Part shown: piece after piece, positions 8,427-18,466 of the stretch
How the letters are laid out: the number at the start of each line of letters is the position of its first letter
Numbering within the stretch: the stretch's first letter is position 1
Made by a program: the position numbers and the translations under genes
The notes under the pieces: model-generated
Database searches by the model: none
Told to the model about the DNA's origin: nothing
Seen by the model: only the letters and a program-made list of their open reading frames with translations
NCBI GenBank assembly: GCA_030263385.1
Contig: SZOX01000010.1
Location: 1-64,000 of the forward strand
Length of the DNA: 64,000 nucleotides
Origin: Zeimonas sp003577305
GTDB lineage: Bacteria; Pseudomonadota; Gammaproteobacteria; Burkholderiales; Burkholderiaceae_E
Direction: 5' to 3'

Positions 8427-9863
8427 ATGTCCGGTAACTCTCGTCGCCCCCGTTTGCCACTTGCCGCCCGCCAACGCGGCCAGGTGCTCATCATCGTCGG
8501 CCTCTCCCTGGCGGTACTGATCGGTGCGGTCGGTCTGGCCATCGACTCGGGCCGCGCCTATGGAGTCAAGGCGCGGCTGAATGCCGCGGTCGATGCGGCG
8601 GCAATTGCTGCCGCGCGCGCTCTCTCCGAAGGGGCAGACGACAACGCGCGGCGCGCCAATGCGATCGCCGTGGGGGAACGCTTCTTCCGGATGAACTATC
8701 CGGACGGTTTTCTCGGTTCGACGCCGTCGGCGCCCACCATAACCGCGGTGCACGAGGCAAGCGGTTACTGGCGCGTGAACGCTTCGGCTACCGCGAGCAT
8801 GCCGACCACCTTCATGCGCGTGCTCGCCGGCGACACTGTGGTGACCCCGTCCGCTGCCGGAGAGGCGATCCGGCGCGACCTGGACGTGATGCTGGTGATG
8901 GACACTTCCGGTTCGCTCAGTGCGTCCGACCTGGCGACGCTGAAGAACGCGGCGGTCAACGATTTCATCAACAAGTTCAGCGCCGGCGCCGGGGGCGACC
9001 GGGTCGGACTGGTTTCGTTTTCGTCCGGCGCGGTCATCGACTCGGCGATCAACAAGAACTCGACGCGCGGATTCAGCCGCACGCAGGTGAACAACGCGAT
9101 CAACGCGCTACCGCGTGGTGGCGCGACCGCATCGGCCGAGGGCATGCGCAAGGCGGTGAGCGAACTGGACGGCGTCCCGGCCGACACCCGGTCGAGCCTG
9201 CGGGTAATCCTGTTCTTCAGCGACGGTGCGCCCAACGTGGTCAACGGCACATTCCCCCGCGCAAGCGGCGGCCCGATCACCGGAAACCTCTACTCCGAGA
9301 CTTCGGGTCCGGGCAACAACGCGAACTACCCGAACTCCGCGTGGCGGATGTTTCGTGAGGACCGGCGCAACGTCTCCTGGGGATCGAGCTCGGACAACAG
9401 TGGCTACATCGTCAACAACATCACCCAGCTGCCCGCAACCGGCGGTTCCCCAACTGTCCCAGCCGCGCCTGCGGTGCCGCTGGCGAGTTACGCCGGCCAC
9501 CCGTTCCCGCGGACACTCAGCGGTCCTCCTGTCACGGACACGCGCTGCAACGTGAACAAGGCCGCGCGCAACATGGTCGAAAACATCGCGAACAGCGCTC
9601 GGGGCCAGGACATCCGGATCTACACGATCGGTCTGGGCGATGCGCTCAACGATCTCGAGCCGTCGTTCTCCGGGGGGAACTGCGGGTACACCACAGCGCG
9701 CGAGCGCGGCTCGAACATCCTGAGGCGACTGGCGAACACTGCAGATTCGGACACACGCAATCCAGCCCAGCCCCAGGGGCTGTATTGCTTCGCGCGCAAC
9801 GCCAGTGAACTGGGCCGCTGCTTCTCGACGATCGCCAGCGAGATCCTGCGGCTGACGCTCTGA
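8427..9863 (+). CDS. tadG: TadG-like protein with von Willebrand factor A domain
   Basis: A 478-residue protein. A TadG-like N-terminal segment (RGQVLIIVGLSLAVLIGAVGLAIDSGR, residues ~17-43) anchors it in the membrane. A VWA domain follows from about residue 150, with the MIDAS motif DTSGSLS and a later FFSDGAPN strand. The domain contains a Ser/Gly/Asn-rich insertion around residues 275-370. The C-terminal part has several Cys residues. GAGGAA precedes the ATG at 8427. TadG proteins act with TadE and TadF; their VWA domain is thought to mediate adhesion or protein contacts. Confidence 0.88.
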   Translation: MSGNSRRPRLPLAARQRGQVLIIVGLSLAVLIGAVGLAIDSGRAYGVKARLNAAVDAAAIAAARALSEGADDNARRANAIAVGERFFRMNYPDGFLGSTPSAPTITAVHEASGYWRVNASATASMPTTFMRVLAGDTVVTPSAAGEAIRRDLDVMLVMDTSGSLSASDLATLKNAAVNDFINKFSAGAGGDRVGLVSFSSGAVIDSAINKNSTRGFSRTQVNNAINALPRGGATASAEGMRKAVSELDGVPADTRSSLRVILFFSDGAPNVVNGTFPRASGGPITGNLYSETSGPGNNANYPNSAWRMFREDRRNVSWGSSSDNSGYIVNNITQLPATGGSPTVPAAPAVPLASYAGHPFPRTLSGPPVTDTRCNVNKAARNMVENIANSARGQDIRIYTIGLGDALNDLEPSFSGGNCGYTTARERGSNILRRLANTADSDTRNPAQPQGLYCFARNASELGRCFSTIASEILRLTL

Positions 9864-9877
9864 ACACCAGGTGGGCA

Positions 9878-9898
9878 GGTACGCCGTTCCGGCGTGCC
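9878..9898. terminator. hairpin between convergent tadG and modD remnant
   Basis: A 9-bp stem (GGTACGCCG with CGGCGTGCC, one G-T pair) with a TTC loop lies in the short gap between the convergent tadG and the modD remnant. No T-run follows on either strand, so it may work with Rho or merely block read-through. Confidence 0.4.
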
Positions 9899-10466
9899 TA
9901 CTCGGCAGCCTGCGAGGTCGTCACCTTCACGTCACGCGGCGGCGCATGGCAAGGCGCCGACGTCACCAGCAAATCGGCGCCACTCGCCGCGTACCTTGCC
10001 GCGTTACCCGCACGAATCCCGCCGGCAGCCGCAAGTAGCGGACGGGGCGTCGTCGCTGCGAACTCCCGCGCAAGACCGACGAGCGCCTCCGGCGCAAGCT
10101 TGTCCACCTGCACGATGTCCGCAGCCGCTATGGCGAGCGCGACCGCACGCTCCACGGCCGAGAGTTCAGCCGCCGCCTTCCGCTCGGGCACAATGGCGTG
10201 CAGAAGCTCGATGCCCTCGGCCTCTGGGACGCTTGGCTCGATCAGTGCCCGGTGCACGTCGAACACGAAGATCGAATCTGACAGCCTCAGGCGTCGGTGA
10301 GGCACCGCGCGCCCCGATCACCTTCACGGCCCGGCGCTTGATGCCTGCCCTGTGCCTGCGCGTACACACGACGCGGCACGCGGCCGATGCCCAGACCGCG
10401 CGTCGTAATGTCACGGAACGGACAGTCGTCGAGCAGGACGCGCATCAGTTTTTCTTCGGGGGTCAT
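9898..10466 (-). pseudogene. modD: modD remnant (quinolinate phosphoribosyltransferase-like, molybdenum-linked)
   Basis: Two frames together spell a shortened ModD. From the ATG at 10466 the frame reads MTPEEKLMRVLLDDCPFRDITTRGLGIG, matching the ModD N-terminus (a DxPxxDxTT-type segment). After a frame change near 10300 the second frame reads HRRLRLSDSIFVFDVHR, then VQVDKLAPEAL and LLAAAGGIRAGNAARYAASGADLLVTSAP, the ModD C-terminus. ModD is about 280 residues; only about 190 codons of DNA remain, so roughly 80 central codons are lost as well as the frame. ModD genes normally accompany molybdate transport genes, none of which is here. It is almost certainly non-functional. Confidence 0.75.
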
Positions 10467-10738
10467 GCAGGTTGCACCCTGCCGCTTTGGGTGCGACCGC
10501 ACGTCAGATTGCCGGCAACACCGCGACCGCCACCAGGTCGAGCAGCACGAAGAGCACGATGCCGCGCAGTTCCATTCGCTGCGCCCCAGCGTGCACGAGT
10601 ACTCGTCGATGGCCTGCGGTCAGTCGGGTATCACAAGGCGGACGACGCGGGGCGCAGCCCGGATCGTGCCGAGACGGTGCTGCTGGTGGCTGATGAGGTG
10701 CGGGCGTGGCGCGGGGTCTGAAGCCGGGATCATTGCAC
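10467..10738. other. gene-poor stretch upstream of the toxin-antitoxin pair
   Basis: No intact gene is visible. On the minus strand a short open stretch ends in a hydrophobic segment (IVLFVLLDLVAVAVLPAI, stop near 10507), which could be the relic of a membrane protein once upstream of modD. I could not assign it. The region looks like decayed DNA next to a mobile-type toxin-antitoxin module. Confidence 0.35.
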
Positions 10739-10771
10739 GATTGATTGCATTATGCGAAAATGCAATCAATC
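10739..10771. promoter_or_regulatory. palindromic operator of the fitAB-type operon
   Basis: A perfect 12-bp inverted repeat, GATTGATTGCAT and ATGCAATCAATC, is separated by 9 bases (TATGCGAAA). It ends 23 bases before the antitoxin start. It is strikingly A+T-rich for this genome. FitAB complexes are known to repress their own promoter by binding an inverted repeat, which fits this position. Confidence 0.75.
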
Positions 10772-10794
10772 AAGTCACAGCCAGGCTTTGCAAG

Positions 10795-11049
10795 ATGCCA
10801 TCTGTCACCATCCGGAATGTGCCCGATGAAGTGCATCGCGCCATCCGCGTGCGGGCCGCCCGACACGGCCGCAGCATCGAGGCCGAGATGCGTGACATTC
10901 TGGAGTCCGCCGTGAAGCCGCAGGGCCGGGTCAAGCTCGGTTCGATGCTGGCCGAAATCGGTCGCAAGGTGAAGCTGACCGAAGAAGAGTTCGCCATCTT
11001 CGAGAGCGTGCGCGACAGAACCCCGGCCCGTGCTGCGAGCTTTGAATGA
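10795..11049 (+). CDS. FitA-like ribbon-helix-helix antitoxin
   Basis: An 84-residue protein. The N-terminus (SVTIRNVPDEVHRAIRVRAARHGRSIEAEMRDIL) is the ribbon-helix-helix DNA-binding fold of the FitA/Arc class; the C-terminal ~30 residues should wrap and inhibit the toxin. It would bind the palindrome just upstream and repress the operon. The ribosome site is weak. The stop overlaps the toxin start as ATGA, the usual coupling in such pairs. Confidence 0.9.
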   Translation: MPSVTIRNVPDEVHRAIRVRAARHGRSIEAEMRDILESAVKPQGRVKLGSMLAEIGRKVKLTEEEFAIFESVRDRTPARAASFE

Positions 11050-11465
11050 TCCTGCTCGATACCAACGTGGTCTCGGAGCCGCTGCGACCAGCGCCCGAGG
11101 TTCGCGTCATCGAGTGGATCGACGCACAACCTCTGGAAACGCTCTACCTGTCTGCAATGACCGTGGCCGAACTGCGCGCCGGCGTGGCGCTGCTGCCGGC
11201 GGGCAGGCGCCGGAACAACCTGCATGAGTATCTGGAGAAGCGCGTGCTGCCCTCGTTCGCCGGTCGCGTGCTGCCGTTCGACCTGGCCTGCACGAGCGCC
11301 TATGCCGAGCTGCTGGCGACGGTTCGCAAGGCCGGCAGCGGCATCGAAACGGCCGATGCCTGCATTGCAGCAGTCGCCATTGCCAACGGATTTACCGTTG
11401 CCACGCGCGACGCAAGCCCCTTCCGGGCCGCCGGCCTGACCGTTATCGACCCTTGGGAGGGGTAA
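11046..11465 (+). CDS. FitB/VapC-type PIN-domain toxin
   Basis: A 139-residue PIN-domain ribonuclease toxin. The acidic metal-binding residues expected for the family are all present: Asp5 (LLDTNVVSE), Glu42 (VAELRAG), Asp104 (ETADACIAA) and Asp122 (ATRDASPF). The order and spacing match FitB/VapC. Such enzymes cut RNA, often tRNA, when the antitoxin is lost. The gene overlaps the antitoxin by 4 bases. It converges on clpB, with 46 bases between the stops. Confidence 0.92.
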   Translation: MILLDTNVVSEPLRPAPEVRVIEWIDAQPLETLYLSAMTVAELRAGVALLPAGRRRNNLHEYLEKRVLPSFAGRVLPFDLACTSAYAELLATVRKAGSGIETADACIAAVAIANGFTVATRDASPFRAAGLTVIDPWEG

Positions 11466-11511
11466 GGCAACTGCCGACAAGGCAGCAGGCCGGCATTCCC
11501 GTCATCGACTC

Positions 11512-14127
<2,616 letters not shown>

Positions 14128-14178
14128 GGGCTCTCCCGGAATGGCTGGCGCGGGGCCTGCCCGCGTCGACTGCGAGGC

Positions 14179-14207
14179 ATCTGCGGGCGCGGCCGGAGGT
14201 TTTCAAG
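14179..14207 (-). promoter_or_regulatory. RpoH (sigma-32)-like promoter of clpB
   Basis: On the minus strand CTTGAAA (14201-14207) matches the sigma-32 -35 element exactly. After 13 bases comes CCCGCAGAT (14179-14187), a looser match to the CCCCATnT -10 element. Transcription would start about 45 bases before the clpB ATG. The location before a heat-shock gene supports it. Confidence 0.6.
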
Positions 14208-14262
14208 GGCGGGCGCGCCGCCCGGGTGAGACAATGGGGGCGTCCGAAGCCGACCGACGCCC

Positions 14263-15387
14263 ATGTCCAGACTCTTCAGCCCGCTGCAACTTCGCTCGCT
14301 CACCCTCCCCAACCGCATCGTCGTCTCGCCGATGTGCCAGTACTCGGCGGTCGAGGGCCGCGCACAGCCCTGGCACGCGGTGCACTGGGGGCGGCTGACG
14401 CTCGGCGGCGCCGGGCTGGTGCTGATCGAGGCCACCGGCGTGGAGCCGGCGGGCCGGATCTCGCCCGGCTGCCTGGGCCTGTACGACGACGCCACCGAGC
14501 AGGCACTAAACGAAGTGCTGCGCACGGTGCGCAGCGTGGGCGGGTCGGCGATCGGCATCCAGCTGGGTCACGCCGGCCGCAAGGCGTCGACCGCGCGCCC
14601 CTGGGAGGGCGGCGGGGCGCAGCTGGCCCCCGATGCCGGCGGCTGGACGACGGTCGCGCCCAGCGCGGTGCCGATGAACGACGGCGACGCGCCGCCGCAC
14701 GCGCTCGGGCGCGACGAGCTGCGGGCGCTCGCGGCGCGCTTCGTCGACGCGGTGCTGCGCGCCGATCGGCTCGGGCTCGATGCAGTCGAGGTGCACGCGG
14801 CGCATGGCTACCTGCTGCACCAGTTCCTGTCGCCGATCGCCAATCGGCGCGAAGACGAATACGGCGGTTCGCTCGAGAACCGCATGCGCTGGCCACTGGA
14901 GGTGATCGCCGCGATGCGCGCCGCCTGGCCGGCGCACAAGCCGCTGGGCGTGCGTCTGTCGGCCACCGACTGGCTCACGCACCTGCCCGCCGCCGAGCGC
15001 TTCGACCTGCCCGACGCGATCGAATTCTCGCGGCGCTGCGCCGCGCTCGGCGCCGACTGGATCGACGCCTCGAGCGGCGGCATTTCCCCGCAGCAGAAAA
15101 TCAAGGCCGCACCCGGCTTCCAGGTACCGTTCGCCGAGGCGATCCGCCGCGAGACGAAACTGCCGGTGATCGCAGTGGGCCTGATCACCGAGCCGCAGCA
15201 GGCCGAAGACATCGTCGCCTCGGGGCAGGCCGACATGGTGGCGCTCGCGCGCGCGATGCTCTACGACCCGCACTGGCCGTGGCACGCGGCGGCGGCGCTC
15301 GGCGCCAGCGTCGAGGTGCCACGCCAGTACTGGCGAAGCCGGCCGCGCGAGCATCCGCAGCTCTTCGGGCCGTCCGCCCACCTGTGA
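14263..15387 (+). CDS. NADH:flavin oxidoreductase, old yellow enzyme family (YqjM/XenA type)
   Basis: A 374-residue FMN-dependent ene-reductase. The YqjM-type signature SPMCQYSA has the regulatory Cys25; VEVHAAHGYLLHQFLSP carries the substrate-binding His residues; a C-terminal GQADMVALAR segment binds phosphate of FMN. The barrel spans the whole protein. Enzymes of this class reduce activated C=C bonds of enones, nitro compounds and maleimides with NAD(P)H. It is divergent from clpB and followed 2 bases later by a HAD phosphatase gene, so the two may be co-transcribed. The natural substrate cannot be read from the sequence. Confidence 0.92.
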   Translation: MSRLFSPLQLRSLTLPNRIVVSPMCQYSAVEGRAQPWHAVHWGRLTLGGAGLVLIEATGVEPAGRISPGCLGLYDDATEQALNEVLRTVRSVGGSAIGIQLGHAGRKASTARPWEGGGAQLAPDAGGWTTVAPSAVPMNDGDAPPHALGRDELRALAARFVDAVLRADRLGLDAVEVHAAHGYLLHQFLSPIANRREDEYGGSLENRMRWPLEVIAAMRAAWPAHKPLGVRLSATDWLTHLPAAERFDLPDAIEFSRRCAALGADWIDASSGGISPQQKIKAAPGFQVPFAEAIRRETKLPVIAVGLITEPQQAEDIVASGQADMVALARAMLYDPHWPWHAAAALGASVEVPRQYWRSRPREHPQLFGPSAHL

Positions 15388-15389
15388 GG

Positions 15390-16070
15390 ATGCAGGTGCA
15401 CCGGGCGGTCGTCTTCGACCTCGACGGCCTGATGGTCGACACCGAGCGCATCGCGCTCGAGTGCTGGATCGAGGCCGCAGGCAGCTTCGGCTGGGAGATC
15501 TCGCCCGAGACCTGCCTCGCGCTGGTGGGCATCGACAGTCGCGAGTCGCGCCAGGCACTGCTCGACCGCATGGGCGGCAGCTTTCCGATGACCGAGGTGT
15601 CGGCGCGCGGACGCGTGCGTTACCTGGAGCGTCTGCGCGGCGAAGGCGTGCAGGTGAAACCGGGACTGGTCGAGCTGCTCGACTGGCTGGCCTCGCGCGC
15701 CGTGCCGATCGCAGTGGCCACCTCGACCCAGCAGGAGCTGGCGCTCGAAAAACTCGTGCTCGCCGGCCTGCGCGAGCGCTTCGAGACCATCGTCGGCGGC
15801 GACCAGGTGCCCCGCGGCAAGCCCGCGCCCGACGTCTACCGCGAGGCGATTGCGCGCATCGGCGCCGAACCCGCGCACTGCATCGCGCTGGAAGACTCCG
15901 AGATCGGCTTGCGCGCGGCGCACGCGGCGGGTGCAACCTGCATCGTGGTGCCCGACCTGCTGCCGCCCTCGCCCGAATTCGAGCCGCTCGCGCACGCGAT
16001 CGTGCCCAGCCTGCGCGAAGCGCACGCGCTGCTCGCCACGATGCTCGCTTCCGGCGCCGCCGGGGCCTGA
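15390..16070 (+). CDS. HAD-superfamily hydrolase (phosphoglycolate phosphatase/beta-PGM type)
   Basis: A 226-residue HAD phosphatase. Motif I is DLDGLMVDTE at residues ~10-19, with the nucleophile Asp and the general-acid Asp. Motif II is VATSTQ, motif III is the Lys of GKPAPDVY, and motif IV is EDSEIGLRAA. The helical cap between motifs I and II is of the beta-phosphoglucomutase/phosphoglycolate type. The start ATG at 15390 lies 2 bases after the preceding stop. The substrate is unknown. Confidence 0.88.
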   Translation: MQVHRAVVFDLDGLMVDTERIALECWIEAAGSFGWEISPETCLALVGIDSRESRQALLDRMGGSFPMTEVSARGRVRYLERLRGEGVQVKPGLVELLDWLASRAVPIAVATSTQQELALEKLVLAGLRERFETIVGGDQVPRGKPAPDVYREAIARIGAEPAHCIALEDSEIGLRAAHAAGATCIVVPDLLPPSPEFEPLAHAIVPSLREAHALLATMLASGAAGA

Positions 16071-16143
16071 ACGCCCCGACCCGCAGACGACGCGCTGTCG
16101 CGCCAGCCGCCAGTGTGCGCCGCGGCACGGCCCGCCGCTGCGC

Positions 16144-17112
16144 TCACGGCCCCGCGAGCAGCAGCCAGACGACGCCGCCCACCATCAGCGCCATGCCGAC
16201 AGCCTCGCGCGCAGTGGTGCCCTGGGCGAAGAGCCGCTGCGAGACCGCCTGCGCGAACACGATCTCGACCAGGCCGACGGTGCGCACCGCAGCGGCCGCC
16301 TGCAGCGAGAACGCGAGAAACCACAGTTGCGAAGCCAGCGCACCGGCAGCACCGGCCAGCAGCGACGGCCGCCACAGGCGGAGGATCTCGCGCAGCACGC
16401 TACGCTCGCGCCAGAGCAGCCAGGCGGTGAGCAGCGCTGTCTGGATCGCCAGCGAAGTGGCGAGCGTGGTGGTGGCACGCAGGTAGAACGGGCCATCGCC
16501 CAGCGCGAGGATCGCGCCGCGAAAACCCACCGCCGACAGCGCGAACATCGCGCCCGAGAGCACGCCGAACAACGCCGCGCGCGGCACGCGCCCCACCCCG
16601 GGCATGTCGACCGCAGCGCTTCCCGCGGCCGTGCCCTCCCCGTCGACGCCCGCGCCGCCAGCCGGCATCGACATCAGCAGCACGCCGGCGGTGGCCACCA
16701 GCACCGCTGCACTGGCTTGCAGGCCCAGGCGCTCGCCGAGGAAGATCAGCCCGAACAGCGCGATCTGCAGCGGCTCGGTCTTCACGTAGGCGATCGACAC
16801 CACGAACGAACGCTCGCGCATCGCGGCGAGCATCAGCGCGGTGGCGAGAATCTGGAACACGGCACCCATCAGCGCCCAGCCGGCATAGCTCCACGACGGC
16901 CGCAGGCTCCCGGGGGCGGTGGCGGCGACCACCCCGGCGAGGAAGAGCAACCCGAACGGCAGTCCGAACAGGAAACGCACGTGCGTGGCCCCGACCGTGC
17001 CGAGCCGGCCGGTGAGGCTGCGCTGCGCGGCATTGCGCGCGGTCTGTACGCCCGCGGCGGCAACCGTGCAGGCGACCCAGAGCCAGGCCGGCGGATCGGC
17101 GGCGACGCTCAC
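16144..17112 (-). CDS. EamA/DMT-family membrane transporter
   Basis: A 322-residue protein with about ten hydrophobic segments in two related halves, as in drug/metabolite transporters of the EamA family. A hydrophilic loop rich in Gly and Ala lies near residues 155-180. The GTG at 17112 overlaps the moaE stop (GTGA), so it is translated with the molybdenum-cofactor genes. Its substrate is unknown; nothing in the sequence links it directly to molybdenum. Confidence 0.85.
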   Translation of the reverse strand: MSVAADPPAWLWVACTVAAAGVQTARNAAQRSLTGRLGTVGATHVRFLFGLPFGLLFLAGVVAATAPGSLRPSWSYAGWALMGAVFQILATALMLAAMRERSFVVSIAYVKTEPLQIALFGLIFLGERLGLQASAAVLVATAGVLLMSMPAGGAGVDGEGTAAGSAAVDMPGVGRVPRAALFGVLSGAMFALSAVGFRGAILALGDGPFYLRATTTLATSLAIQTALLTAWLLWRERSVLREILRLWRPSLLAGAAGALASQLWFLAFSLQAAAAVRTVGLVEIVFAQAVSQRLFAQGTTAREAVGMALMVGGVVWLLLAGP

Positions 17113-17555
17113 CAGCGCGCCGCCGCCTCGTCGTCGCTCTCGCGCGCCTCGACCCAGCGCTCGCCGTGCGGCGTGCGTTCCTTCTTCCAGAACGGTGCCC
17201 GGGTCTTCAGGTAGTCGATGATGAATTCGCAGGCGGCGAAGGCTTCGCCGCGGTGCGCGGACGTGACGACGACGAGCACGATCTGGTCGCCGGGCGCGAG
17301 ATCTCCGTGGCGGTGGATGACCAGTGCGTCGAGGATGTTCCAGCGGCTGCGCGCCTGGGCGCAGATGTCTTCGAGTGCGCGCTCGGTCATGCCTGGATAG
17401 TGTTCGAGCGCCATCGCCGATACGCCGGCGCCCTCGTTCAGGTCGCGCACGGTGCCGATGAAGGCGGCCACCGCGCCGACGTTCAGGTTGCCAGCTCGCA
17501 GCGCGGCAATCTCGGCGCCGGCGTCGAAGTCGTGTTGCTGCACGCGCACGGGCAT
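17109..17555 (-). CDS. moaE: molybdopterin synthase catalytic subunit MoaE
   Basis: A 148-residue MoaE. Family features include VGAVAAFIGTVRD, LEHYPGMTE, VIHRHGDLAPGD and the Lys-containing FWKKE near the C-terminus, which holds the catalytic lysines. With MoaD it converts precursor Z to molybdopterin by inserting two sulphurs. It starts 2 bases after the stop of ccdB and its stop overlaps the transporter gene. Its partner moaD is not adjacent, because the ccdAB module stands between the two. Confidence 0.96.
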   Translation of the reverse strand: MPVRVQQHDFDAGAEIAALRAGNLNVGAVAAFIGTVRDLNEGAGVSAMALEHYPGMTERALEDICAQARSRWNILDALVIHRHGDLAPGDQIVLVVVTSAHRGEAFAACEFIIDYLKTRAPFWKKERTPHGERWVEARESDDEAAARW

Positions 17556-17557
17556 GG

Positions 17558-17872
17558 TCAGACTCCGGTGATGAGCACATCGAGCGCCGCAACGATCTCG
17601 TGGCGATGCGCGGCGAGTGAACCCACGTGCGCGCCAATGGCCTTGCGGGCAATGCCCGCGATCTCGGGCGTGCGCATCACGACGCGCCGGCCGTCCACTT
17701 CGAAGACCGGCATCAGCCGCGCGATCGGCGTGGTGTCGTGGCCGGCGAGCGCGAGCGGAACGACCACCCGCGTGGCCAGCGATTCGAGGAGATCGGACTG
17801 GATTTCGAGCAGGAACGGAAAGCGCGCCCGCGTCGAGGCATCAGGGTTGCGGTAGACATCGAACTGCGGCAC
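17558..17872 (-). CDS. ccdB: CcdB-family toxin
   Basis: A 104-residue CcdB-like toxin: QFDVYRNPD at the start, PFLLEIQSDLLESLATRVVVPL, then LMPVFEVDGRRVVM and a C-terminal helix. F-plasmid CcdB poisons DNA gyrase and needs a C-terminal Trp-Gly-Ile; here the protein ends Thr-Gly-Val, so gyrase poisoning is not assured. The start is GTG at 17872, with a GAGACGG-like ribosome site. It lies 38 bases after ccdA and 2 bases before moaE, so moaE expression must pass through the toxin gene. Confidence 0.93.
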   Translation of the reverse strand: MPQFDVYRNPDASTRARFPFLLEIQSDLLESLATRVVVPLALAGHDTTPIARLMPVFEVDGRRVVMRTPEIAGIARKAIGAHVGSLAAHRHEIVAALDVLITGV

Positions 17873-17910
17873 GGCACCGTCTCGACACCACGTATTTGCA
17901 ACTCACGACA

Positions 17911-18177
17911 CTAGAAGCTGCGCAGCGAGTCGGCGAAGCAGCCGTTGCGCTCGACCTCGCGGTTGTACGCATCGATCGCGCCGCGGTTCTCGGCCAGCCA
18001 GCGCTGCCGCGCGCGTTCGGCCACTTCGACCACCAGCGCCGCTTCGAGCGTCTGCGAGAGATTGACGTCGAGCTCGCGCGCGCGGCGCAGCAGGTCGGCG
18101 TTGACGGTGACGTTGGTGGCGCGCCTGGGCGCGCTGACGTCGTACAGCACGCTGCGTTCGCGAACGACATGTTTCAT
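17911..18177 (-). CDS. ccdA: CcdA-family antitoxin
   Basis: An 88-residue CcdA. The N-terminal ribbon-helix-helix part (RRATNVTVNADLLRRARELDVNLS) should bind the operator. The C-terminal part (WLAENRGAIDAYN, then ERNGCFADSLRSF) matches the toxin-binding tail of F-plasmid CcdA. I chose the ATG at 18177; a GTG two codons earlier is also in frame. A promoter stands only 6 bases upstream, so the mRNA may be leaderless. It follows moaD by 31 bases. Confidence 0.93.
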   Translation of the reverse strand: MKHVVRERSVLYDVSAPRRATNVTVNADLLRRARELDVNLSQTLEAALVVEVAERARQRWLAENRGAIDAYNREVERNGCFADSLRSF

Positions 18178-18183
18178 GCGCAC

Positions 18184-18212
18184 AGTTTATGCGCATCGAA
18201 CGCAGGCGTCAA
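18184..18212 (-). promoter_or_regulatory. sigma-70-like promoter of ccdAB, overlapping the moaD stop
   Basis: On the minus strand TTGACG (18207-18212), a 17-base spacer and TAAACT (18184-18189) form a good promoter. The -35 element includes the moaD stop codon. The -10 element ends 6 bases before the ccdA ATG, so transcription would start at or beside the initiation codon. It would also drive moaE and the transporter gene downstream. Confidence 0.7.
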
Positions 18213-18466
18213 CCCCCGGTCACCGGCGGAAAGAAGGCCACCTCGGCACCGGAGCCGACCGGCGTGTCGGGGCGCGCCATGGCCTGGTCGATCGAGACGC
18301 GGATCGCACGGCCCTCGGCCAGCATCTCGGCCCAGGCGCCGCCGCGGCCGCACAGCCAGGCGCGCAGCTGTGCGGCGGTGCTTACGCCGACCGGCAGGTC
18401 GATCGTCTCGCGGTGGGTGCCGAGCGCCTCGCGCAGCCCGGCGAAATAGAGGATCGTGATCGTCAT
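18209..18466 (-). CDS. moaD: molybdopterin synthase sulphur-carrier subunit MoaD
   Basis: An 85-residue ubiquitin-like sulphur carrier. It begins MTITILYFAGLREALG and ends FFPPVTGG; the terminal Gly-Gly is the site activated and thiocarboxylated by MoeB-type enzymes. Its ATG overlaps the moeA stop as ATGA. The 3' end overlaps the -35 element of the ccdAB promoter. Confidence 0.95.
   Translation of the reverse strand: MTITILYFAGLREALGTHRETIDLPVGVSTAAQLRAWLCGRGGAWAEMLAEGRAIRVSIDQAMARPDTPVGSGAEVAFFPPVTGG

Noticed and set aside
10507..10737. Minus-strand frame with a hydrophobic end, as a membrane protein gene
   Set aside because: It has no convincing start or ribosome site and no recognisable domain; a relic is more likely, so it is described only as part of a gene-poor stretch.
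16071..16143. Possible terminator or small RNA between the HAD and transporter genes
   Set aside because: The gap is short, and no clear stem with a T-run or promoter was visible.
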